DNA of 11,683 nt, from assembly GCA_026770575.1 (NCBI GenBank), contig MU657441.1:36033-47715 (forward strand), read 5' to 3'. Of the stretch, positions 1 through 6,304 are shown piece after piece. The DNA comes from Pelagophyceae sp. CCMP2097 (Eukaryota; Sar; Pelagophyceae). How positions within the stretch are numbered: the stretch's first letter is position 1; each line of letters opens with the position of its first letter. The notes below the pieces were generated by a model. It was not told the origin of the DNA. It saw nothing but the letters and a program-made list of their open reading frames with translations, and ran no database searches. The position numbers were made by a program, and so were the translations under genes.

Positions 1-10
1 GTAGCGCCGA

Positions 11-352
11 TCGAAAAAATCCAACGGACGATCCAACTGAAACAAACTACATTACAGTCTTACTGCATTGGGAACGACTTCGTCTACTCGTTTTTATTAC
101 TCGTTTTCTTACTCGTAAAATGGGAACGAGGCGCCTACTCGTTTTTTACGAGTTCGAGGGTGCTAAATATGCGCCCAAGGGGAAAAGGGGGAGAAAAAAA
201 AACCGAATCTCGGCGGAAGCAAGCGCGCAGGCCACCCAGTGCAACCCAAAAGGCCACGACGATCATAGGACCCCCCGTGAATATTCTTCCCCCCGTAAGC
301 GCACTCGAAAAAATCCAACGGACGATCCAACTGAAACAAACTGCATTACAGT
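11..352. repeat. 48-bp direct repeat, two copies 294 bp apart
   Basis: The copies are at 11-58 and 305-352. They match at 47 of 48 positions; the single difference is A49 against G343. The bases just upstream of each copy (GTAGCGCC and GTAAGCGC) are also similar, so the repeat may extend beyond the window's left edge. This could be terminal direct repeats of a small mobile element, or a local duplication. No transposase or integrase is visible between the copies. Confidence 0.85.
69..153. repeat. Tandem duplication with TACTCGTTTT motifs and a small hairpin
   Basis: Two units begin TGGGAACGA at 69 and 121 and both run into CTACTCGTTTTT, giving a period of about 52 bp. Between them the core ACTCGTTTT/ACTCGTAAAA recurs twice more. 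At 137-153, ACTCGT and ACGAGT flank five Ts and form a 6-bp hairpin. No protein is associated with it. It looks like decayed satellite or transposon-end sequence. Confidence 0.6.
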
Positions 353-442
353 GCAACTGTAATTCAATAAGGCGGATTTGCTGGATGTCGATTTTCCTTC
401 TTTGGTACAGCCGTGTGCCGGGGGCTCGGCGTGGAGGCAGGC

Positions 443-1660
443 ATGGACGACGCCTCGCGCCACGGCAGGTTGCGACCCCCCGCCGCGGTCCTCGAGGTCT
501 TTGAGCAGCCGGACCTGCTCACGCCCTGCCTGCGGCAAGCGGCATCCCCAAACGCGCTCTTCGTGACGAAGCGAGTCGCTCGGGACGCGCGGGCCGTGGC
601 TCCGATCGTGCGCAGACTTATCTGGAAAGATCGGAGCTTGAAGGGCACCGCAATCCTCAAGGGGCACACCGGCTTCGTTAACTGCTGCGCGTTCTCGCCC
701 GACTGCAAGCGCATCGCGACGGCGAGCAACGACCGGACGGTGCGGCTGTGGGACGCCGAGACGGGCGCGCCGCTGCTGACGCTCGAGGGACATACCGCCC
801 ACGTCTGGAGCTGCGCATTCTCTCCCGACGGCAAGCTTGTCGTGACCGGGAGCAGCGACGGGACGGCGCGGCTCTGGGACGCTGAGACGGGCACACCGCA
901 GACAACGCTCAAGGGGCACAGAGGCTTCATCACGAGCTGCGCGTTCTCGTCCGACGGCGAGCGCCTCGTGACGGGGAGCCTCGACGCGACGGCGCGGCTC
1001 TGGGACGCCCAGACGGGCGTGCTGCAGGTGACGCTCCGAGGCCACGCTGGCATCATCACGAGCTGCGCGTTCTCGCCTGACAGCAAGCGCGTCGTGACGG
1101 GGGAAAGCGACGAGACTGCGCGGCTCTGGGACGCCGAGACGGGCGCGCTGCAGACGACGCTCGAGGGGCACACCAATTACATCCAAACCTGCGCGTTCTC
1201 GCCCGACGGCAAGCGCGTCGTGACGGCGAGCCACGACGAGACGGTGCGGCTCTGGGACGCCTCGACGGGCGCGCTGCAGGCGGCGCTCGAGGGGCACACA
1301 CATGCCGTCTACAGCTGCGCGTTCTCGCCCGACAGCAAGCGCATCGCGACGACGAGCACCCAGAGGACGGCGCGCCTCTGGGACGCCGAGACGGGCGCGC
1401 TGCAGACGACGCTCGAGGGACACACCAAAAACATCCACAGCTGCGCGTTCTCGCCCGACGGCAAGCGCGTCGTGACGGCGAGCGAGGACAAGACGGCGCG
1501 GCTCTGGGACGCTGAGACGGGCGCGCTGCAGGCGACGCTCAAAGGGCACACGAGCTGGGTCTCGAACTGCGCGTTTTCGAACGACGGCGGGCGAGCTTCG
1601 ACGAAACGGCGCGGCTCTAAGACGTCTCACTCTAGTAGTAGTACTACTAGTGAGGCGTGA
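443..1660 (+). CDS. WD40 beta-propeller protein, seven intact repeats plus one broken repeat
   Basis: This is a single-exon gene of 405 codons. The start is the first ATG in the frame (GGCATGGAC). Residues 1-71 form a helical N-terminus containing VLEVFEQPDLL and, later, RLIWKD; this is F-box-like in spacing, but the match is weak. Residues 72-365 are seven WD40 repeats of exactly 42 residues, starting at bases 656, 782, 908, 1034, 1160, 1286 and 1412. Each has GH near its start, CAFS, and a T-x-RLWDA-x-TG end. An eighth repeat starts at 1538 but loses its frame after about 17 residues and ends in a Ser-rich tail (see findings). WD40 propellers are protein-docking platforms. With an F-box this would be a substrate receptor of an SCF ubiquitin ligase; without one, its function is open. 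The neighbouring gene is convergent. The repeats are so alike in DNA that recombination or gene conversion among them is likely. Confidence 0.9.
   Translation: MDDASRHGRLRPPAAVLEVFEQPDLLTPCLRQAASPNALFVTKRVARDARAVAPIVRRLIWKDRSLKGTAILKGHTGFVNCCAFSPDCKRIATASNDRTVRLWDAETGAPLLTLEGHTAHVWSCAFSPDGKLVVTGSSDGTARLWDAETGTPQTTLKGHRGFITSCAFSSDGERLVTGSLDATARLWDAQTGVLQVTLRGHAGIITSCAFSPDSKRVVTGESDETARLWDAETGALQTTLEGHTNYIQTCAFSPDGKRVVTASHDETVRLWDASTGALQAALEGHTHAVYSCAFSPDSKRIATTSTQRTARLWDAETGALQTTLEGHTKNIHSCAFSPDGKRVVTASEDKTARLWDAETGALQATLKGHTSWVSNCAFSNDGGRASTKRRGSKTSHSSSSTTSEA
656..1625 (+). repeat. 126-bp coding tandem repeat, 7 full units and 1 damaged unit
   Basis: Seven units of exactly 126 bp encode the WD40 repeats and have no indels between them. 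Units 5 and 7 share an identical run of about 43 bases over the CAFSPDGKRVVTAS segment. Unit 8 (from 1538) has a net 13-base deletion relative to the others near 1588-1592. The uniform unit length and high DNA identity indicate recent expansion or continuing homogenisation. Confidence 0.9.
1626..1654. repeat. Inverted repeat just before the WD40 stop codon
   Basis: A perfect 14-bp palindrome (1636-1649, TAGTAGTACTACTA) lies inside a longer imperfect fold in which CTCACT (1626-1631) faces AGTGAG (1649-1654). It encodes the Ser/Thr-rich tail created by the frameshift in the eighth WD40 repeat, so this sequence was probably untranslated originally. Confidence 0.6.
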
Positions 1661-2160
1661 GGGTTTGATTTAATATCCCGGGGAGAGGCAGGCGCGGTGG
1701 AGCCACGTGCAGTCGAGGGGGCCTGCGCAGAACTCTGTCAGGAGCGACTGGTCATCCACCCCGAAGGGCTAGTAGGAATTCCTACAATGTTGTAGTACAA
1801 TTGTAATGTTATCGAGTCTGCCTCTTCCCGGGCGCTCCCAATTCGGCGGGCGCTCGATCCACGCCGGCCTGTGCGACGATTTAGGCCGAAAGTGCGACAA
1901 TGTGTAAGAGCATCCCGAAGCCTCCGGGATCAGTCGTCGCACGGATCAGATAGTCGGCGGATCGTCAGTTCATTAGGCTAAGTGGCGTTGTCGTTTCCGA
2001 GGCACGGGGGTCTTTGTACAGTACATAATTTAAGTCAGCTACACAGCGCAGCCTCGTTGGCGCCCGTCGGTGTCGAGCACTTCTCGTCTCGGCCCGCCGG
2101 GCTCCGGCAGGCCGCTTTGGCTCCACTGCGGGCTGCGTTCGTCCCTCGGCGTGGGTTGCG
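1661..2160. other. Convergent intergenic region with palindromes; no gene seen
   Basis: This stretch separates the stop codons of the WD40 gene (+) and the coiled-coil gene (-), so it should contain both 3' untranslated regions. I see no coding signal in it. It contains a perfect 14-bp palindrome (1772-1785, GTAGGAATTCCTAC), a 10-bp one (1796-1805, TACAATTGTA), a 6-bp-stem hairpin (1912-1930, ATCCCG/CGGGAT with a 7-nt loop) and a repeated GTGCGAC at 1871 and 1892. No AATAAA signal is evident on either strand. Confidence 0.5.
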
Positions 2161-3161
2161 CTAGCGGCGCACGGGTGATCGCTGCGGCTCGAGGAAAGCC
2201 GGCGCGGCGAGGGACGCGCTCTCGCCGTCGAGCGACGCCAGGTCGTCAAAATTGAGCCTTGCCAGCTCGGCCAGCTGCTCCTCACGGAACCTGCGCGGGC
2301 GAAGCGTGCGCGATCGCGCAAAGGGGTCGCGTGCGCACTCCTGTCACAGCCTCGCGCGACCGAGGCCTCTCGCGTCGCCCGCGCGTTGCCGCAGCCCCGG
2401 GAAGCAACGCACGAGGCCATTTCGTCGTGGTACTTTCTCAGAGCGTCGTCGCGCTGCGCGGCCATCGAGTCGCGCAGGGACCGGACCTGCTCCTCGTTGA
2501 ACCGCCGCGTCTCGTCGGCGTGCTCGTGCAGCACGCGCTTCACGTGCTCCTGCCGCCGCCTGCGAAGGGGCGCCTTCTCGGAAAGTCCGACGGCGCCGCG
2601 GGAAGTCATACGACGAAGAGCCAAACGCACTGATCGCTCTCCTCCATCACGCCGCGGTTCTCGCGGTCGAGCCTGCGCGCGCGGTCGCCCCGTGCCCGCC
2701 CGACCGGGGCGACACTGACTCGTCTTTCAAGTTCTCGAGGACGCCCTCGATGACGCGCGAGACGTCGCGCTTCAGCTCGTCGATCTACGAGGCAGCATGC
2801 GTTGAATGGATGATCCGCGGACGCCACGGGGCAGCGGTGCGCCGCGGGGGAGGGACGCGGGTAGGCGCGAGCTTGCGTCTCTCCTCGGCTTGGTGTTCTT
2901 CGATCTTCAAAACCATGTCCTCGCGCGAAGCCTTCAACTTGGCGGCGTACGCCTCGACGACGCGCGCGCGCTCGTCGTCGTCGAAGAGCGACGCTGCGAC
3001 GTTTTCCTTGGTCTGCTCCATGGCCTCGCGGCATCGCCCGGCAATGTCCTCCGAGCTCCTACGCACGCAGTGTCGACGCGCCCCCGCAGATTTGGTGCGC
3101 ACCGCTGGATCTTCCGCAGCAGCGCCTCGCGAGACGACGCCATCTCGTCGGCGCCGTCCAT
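2161..3161 (-). CDS. Unknown coiled-coil protein, six exons
   Basis: Inferred exons are 3161-3103, 3058-2857, 2784-2720, 2672-2631, 2559-2413 and 2290-2161, giving 214 residues. Each junction has GT..AG and restores the frame (introns 44, 72, 47, 71 and 122 nt). The start is ATGGACGG. Almost the whole protein is charged, helical and heptad-like. It includes MEQTKENVAASLFDDDERAR (about 34-53), KIEEHQAEERRKL in exon 2, IDELKRDVSRVIEG opening exon 3, and RRQEHVKRVLHEH then FNEEQVRSLRDSM in exon 5. The last exon ends in LNFDDLASLDGES and a short basic tail. I see no catalytic motif, signal peptide or membrane segment, and I do not recognise the family. A structural or cytoskeleton-associated role is possible but unproven. 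The second intron could instead start at a GC site (2868), removing four residues. It shares a 197-bp upstream region with the divergent gene at 3359. Confidence 0.7.
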
Positions 3162-3358
3162 CGCGCGATGTCGCGCGGGCGGGCCCGTCTGAACACCTCT
3201 TCTTGAAAACTGATATGGTTTGAGGATTTCATGCCGTCCCAACGCTACGTTTCGCCGAAGTGCGGGACCCTTCTGCCAGTTCTGCCACTTCTGGAGGTTT
3301 GCCTGTTTCTTCAACGCGCACGACTGTTCCGCCCCGCGCCGCCGCGCCGCCGGAGCAA
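3162..3358. promoter_or_regulatory. Shared divergent promoter region
   Basis: Only 197 bp separate the start codons of the coiled-coil gene (-) and the small gene at 3359 (+), so both promoters must overlap or lie within the genes. The region contains TTCTGCCA repeated at 9-base spacing and followed by CTTCTGG, near 3271-3296. No TATA box is visible. Co-regulation of the pair is plausible but is inference. Confidence 0.45.
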
Positions 3359-3803
3359 ATGGCCGCCGTCACCATCGCGCCGTCCAAGGTGCGCCACCAT
3401 AGCAGTCTGAGACGCAGAAAGAGGCCTTTTTTCTTGCCGAGCGCCCCTCCGACGGCGTTTTCGGTAGGCGCTGCTGCAGAAGCGCGAGGTGGCGCGGGAC
3501 TACGCGGCGCGCGTGCTGGACCCGGCAGTGTCGCCGTCGATCGAGTACGTCCGCCTGACGAGGCCCGCGGACGTTTTGCAAGCGCTCCATTCCCACCTGA
3601 AAGCGGTCGCAAACGGCCAAGTGTTGGAGCCGGACTACGCCCAGTGCCGCCTCCTGCCGCCGCTGCCCGCGGAACGGCTGCGCGCCGTGACGGACTTCCT
3701 CGCGCCTCTCCTCGCCGACCTCGCCGCGGAAGCGTTCCCGCAGGACGCCGTCGCCCACGAGCTCGTCAAACGCGTCGAGGCCGCCCTCAAGGCCCACGCG
3801 TAA
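3359..3803 (+). CDS. Unknown small protein, 117 residues, two exons
   Basis: Exon 1 is 3359-3388 and encodes MAAVTIAPSK. The intron is 3389-3479 (91 nt; GTGCGC..CTGCAG). Exon 2 is 3480-3803 and begins KREVARDYAARV. The join is phase 0. Without it, the downstream frame has no ATG near its start. The protein is mostly helical: EYVRLTRPADVLQALHSHLK (about 35-54), then RLLPPLPAERLRAV and a C-terminal helix ending LVKRVEAALKAHA. There is no membrane segment, metal-binding motif or signal peptide. I do not recognise the family. It is divergent from the coiled-coil gene and convergent with the DUF155 gene, whose stop codon lies only 29 bases away. Confidence 0.7.
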
Positions 3804-3832
3804 CCGGCGCATGTGTTGTTTAATGTTTATCT

Positions 3833-5306
3833 TCAGTCGTAGCGGTCGCCGGTATGGCGCGGCAGGAGACGGTCCAACGCGAAGACTACTAGAGTGACGA
3901 TGATCTCCGCGATGATTAGATAGACGACGATCCACTCCAGCTTCGAAGCGTGCGAGTTCGCCAGCTGCGTCGTCAGGACCTCCAACAACTCCTTCAAGAC
4001 GTCTAACCGCTGGTTCAGCACCTCGACTCTTTCGGGCACGTCCAGGTACTCCCGTAAAGCGACGTACGCGGGCTCGTACAAGTCGTCCTCCCAGAGGAAT
4101 TCCGGCGAGTCGAGGATGTCCGTGTGCAGGTTGACTTGCGTGCGCTCGATAAAGACCTTCCCAATCATTTTCGATATTTGCTGCTCCGTCAAATCGGTAA
4201 CGCCGTGGTCCGCGAGCCGCTCGGGTATATTCTTCACGTCGCGAATCGTCGCGTCGACGCGCGCCTCCCAGACGAAGAGCTTGGCCGACTGCGCGATGGC
4301 GTACGACAGCGAGATGAGCTCTAAAGCGTCGTCGGTGGCTAAGCGCACCAAATCGTTCTTCACGGAGTCGGCCAACGATAAAGGCGGCGCGTGGCGGTCG
4401 TGGCGCGCGAAGAGCATCGTGTCGTGCGCCTCGACACGCTCCGCAGCCGTCGTCTTGCCAGGGACGCAGGCCGAATCGCCGAGTAAAGCCGACACTACAG
4501 CGCGCTCCTCGGCAGACGAAAACCCCCACAAAACGATGCACCCGTAATTGAACACGAACGCATGCCGCGTCACCACCGCCTCTGTCTCCGAGTCGTCATG
4601 CGCGTCGTCGTAGGGTATCCTCGCGCGCCGCCGCGACTCATCGCCGTTGGCACCGTCGCTGCTCTTGCGCCGCGGCCGAGACGGCGCGCCGTCCGTATCC
4701 GTCTCGAACTCCGTTTCGAATGCATCTGTCGTCTCGAACTCTGACGCGTCGTGGCCGCTGCGTTCGTCGTGGCCGTCGTGACCCAAGTCTGTCGCAGCGC
4801 CGTCTTCGGACGCTCGCCAGTGCACGGAATGGCCGCGCTTCGGGCGCGCCGGCGGCTGGTCCGAATCGAGCGTCAGCGTGCTGTGGAGCGTAGAGTTATC
4901 GATCAAGGTGTCGACCCAGCCGTGGTCGATCAAAGGCCGCGGCACGCCGCCCGTCTCGAGGCGCACGTAGAGCAAGTCGATGTCAACGCTCTCCCCGAGG
5001 CAGTACACGCTGACGCGCACGTGCGACTCGTCGGGGACGCTGCGGTAGAGCTTCTTGTACTTGCGAACCCGCCGGCCCCGGCCCCCCCGCGCGCGTCTTT
5101 GCCTGAATCCGACGCCTCGAGAGCCCCGCGAGAACCCGGACCCCAAAGCACGAGAGCCCCAAAGGATCCACGAGGCGACCCAGACGCCGCTGCGCTGCAG
5201 GAACGCACCGACGACGGGTCGCGCGACGCGGGCTCGCGCTTCGTGGGTAGCAGCGGCGGCGGCCGGCGGCGGCGGCCCCGCAGGCCGCCCTATGGGAAGG
5301 CGTCAT
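3833..5306 (-). CDS. DUF155 (RMND1/Rmd1/Rmd8/Sif family) protein with C-terminal membrane anchor
   Basis: Exon 1 is 5306-5209, the intron is 5208-5103 (106 nt, GTGCGT..TTCAG) and exon 2 is 5102-3833, giving 455 residues. The N-terminus (1-50) is strongly basic with almost no acidic residues. It could be a mitochondrial targeting peptide, as for human RMND1, or simply a basic tail. A first family segment (about 60-78) reads VSVYCLGESVDIDLLYV. A low-complexity acidic stretch rich in Asp, Glu, His and Ser spans about 130-205. The DUF155 core starts at HAFVFNYGCIVLWGFSS (about 213-229), continues with LSLADSVKNDLVRLA and QVNLHTDILDSPEFLWED, and ends with VEVLNQRLDVLKELLEVLT. A membrane helix (LEWIVVYLIIAEIIVTLVVF, about 421-440) follows, the typical family ending. 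Human RMND1 supports mitochondrial translation; yeast members act elsewhere, so localisation is open. The gene is convergent with the small gene ending at 3803. Confidence 0.9.
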
Positions 5307-5430
5307 CGGGCGCGTCCCGTATAGGCGGCATCATGCGGCGGACGGCCCCTATAGGAGAGGGTGGCCTACCTCTTCGTCATCTGTTGTATGCTGACCCTCT
5401 TCCGATGCCGCGAGCAGCCGCTGCCTATAC
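5288..5430. promoter_or_regulatory. Cluster of CCTATAGG-like sites at the DUF155 gene start
   Basis: Near-palindromic sites occur at 5288-5296 (CCCTATGGG), 5316-5324 (CCGTATAGG area), 5347-5355 (CCCTATAGG area) and 5423-5430 (GCCTATAC). Three sit within 60 bp around the predicted start codon. Their TATA-containing core in otherwise GC-rich DNA suggests a promoter or factor-binding role, but this is inference from clustering alone. Confidence 0.3.
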
Positions 5431-5639
5431 GAGCCGGTGCCTCAACGGCCGATCTGCGCCGCCAAGAAGCCAAAGGACGCACCGCAGACCCTTGTCCTCT
5501 AGCTCCATGCCGGAGCCTCCGACCTCGGGTGGTCCACCGACTCGGCCGCCCGACTCGCCGGTTGACGCGTTTACACACAAAGTTTGTTCCTGCCCGTTGG
5601 TGGGAAGGTTCTTCAAGTTGTGAACCACCCCTTTTGACC

Positions 5640-5753
5640 GTGGGAGCCATGATGAAACGTCGTCTGCAAAGGGCGGGCCTTTGCGAGCAGTTGCTTGCTT
5701 ATTATCCACTGGTGCAGCTGAACGATCTCCGGCGAGTCACGAGGCCGCCGTGA
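5640..5753 (+). pseudogene. Possible protein-coding fragment, origin unknown
   Basis: One plus-strand frame here (part of a longer frame open from about 5361) reads like real protein: it contains VGAMMKRRLQRAGL and then LLAYYPLVQLNDLRRVTRPP before a TGA. Its codons (TAT TAT CCA, CTT GCT, CAA AGG) are less GC-biased than those of the neighbouring genes, which would fit a decayed mobile-element fragment. I do not recognise a family, the upstream part of the frame is unconvincing, and it could be chance. Confidence 0.2.
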
Positions 5754-5941
5754 CGATTGGCCATTATTTTTTCCAAATCCAGAACTACCCGGCAAAGGCC
5801 CGTGGCGGTCCCTTTGTTCCCTTGAGCAATCGCGCTCTCGCCGTGCGATGCCGTCGAGCGAGTCGATTCTCGTGCTGGTCCAGGCCACGGCGCGACGAGG
5901 CGGCCCGAACAGTTACATATTCTGAAGATCTGTCGGAACAA

Positions 5942-6016
5942 AAATCCGTGCTCTGAATAATTCCGACGGATTTCCATCGGTAATTTCCGACGAACGTCCA
6001 AACGGACGGAAAGCTC
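5942..6016. repeat. Hairpin-rich AT-leaning patch with repeated TTCCGACG
   Basis: TTCCGACG occurs twice (about 5961 and 5985). AAATCCGT (5942-5949) faces ACGGATTT (5966-5973) as an inverted repeat. CCGACGGATTTCCATCGG folds on itself with one mismatch, and CGTCC/GGACG flank a short loop near 5995-6007. The composition differs from the surroundings. It resembles the end of a dispersed repeat, but only one locus is visible here. Confidence 0.4.
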
Positions 6017-6304
6017 GAGGAACACTGCCGTCTGCGATCGGCGCCACGGCCGTCGGCGGCTCTGTGGGCGGCGATGAGCGCGACGGTGTGCCGCGCCGCC
6101 GGCGCGGCGCAGCCGCCGCTCATGCACCCAGCCGATGACGGCGCGCCGCGTGAAACGTCTGACGAATGCGGCCGGCCCAAGGCTGCGAGCCCCGATGCCA
6201 AGCACCGCGGCGTCGTCGACAAGCTTTGCCGCCGCGCCCACGGGCGCGCGGTGGAGAAGCCCGCCTCACCGGCGAAAGCGCCGAGTCCGCCCGCGACTGA
6301 TGCC

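Larger units (their letters stand above)
1..442. other. Repeat-rich 5' flank of the WD40 gene
   Basis: No convincing gene is seen here. The segment is richer in A and T than the genes around it. It holds a 48-bp direct repeat (11-58 and 305-352), a roughly 52-bp tandem duplication rich in TACTCGTTTT (69-149) and a small hairpin (137-153). Short open frames exist on both strands but have low-complexity Lys/Arg-rich translations and no recognisable motif. The last 80 or so bases must contain the WD40 gene's leader and promoter, but I see no clear TATA box or other promoter signal. Confidence 0.5.
5307..6304. other. Long divergent intergenic region
   Basis: This lies between the DUF155 start (-) and the transferase start (+), so it contains both promoters. 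Near the DUF155 start are several CCTATAGG-like sites (5288-5430). Further on come a protein-like plus-strand fragment (5640-5753) and a hairpin-rich AT-leaning patch (5942-6016). Bases 6074-6304 could instead be coding, as an N-terminal extension of the transferase starting at ATG 6074; that translation is low-complexity Ala/Pro/Arg. I found no tRNA or other RNA gene. Confidence 0.45.

Noticed and set aside
656..1625. CRISPR-like array
   Set aside because: The regular 126-bp repeats are coding WD40 units with no spacers; the genome is eukaryotic.
263..1630. Long minus-strand open frame opposite the WD40 gene
   Set aside because: Its translation is an Arg/Ala/Val-rich repeat that mirrors the 126-bp WD40 units. 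GC-rich coding repeats often leave the opposite strand open.
1965..2630. Single-exon 221-residue minus-strand protein
   Set aside because: Only its first part (exon 5 of the coiled-coil gene) is protein-like; the rest reads an intron and then the wrong frame of the last exon.
4751..5623. Plus-strand open frame opposite the DUF155 gene start
   Set aside because: It is Arg/Pro/Ala-rich with no motif, while the opposite strand carries clear DUF155 signatures and a good splice join.
5307..6073. tRNA or other RNA gene in the large intergenic gap
   Set aside because: I looked for T-loop and anticodon-stem patterns and found no cloverleaf.
6074..6304. N-terminal extension of the transferase from ATG 6074
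   Set aside because: It is in frame and possible, but its translation is low-complexity with no targeting pattern I can defend, so the shorter start was chosen.
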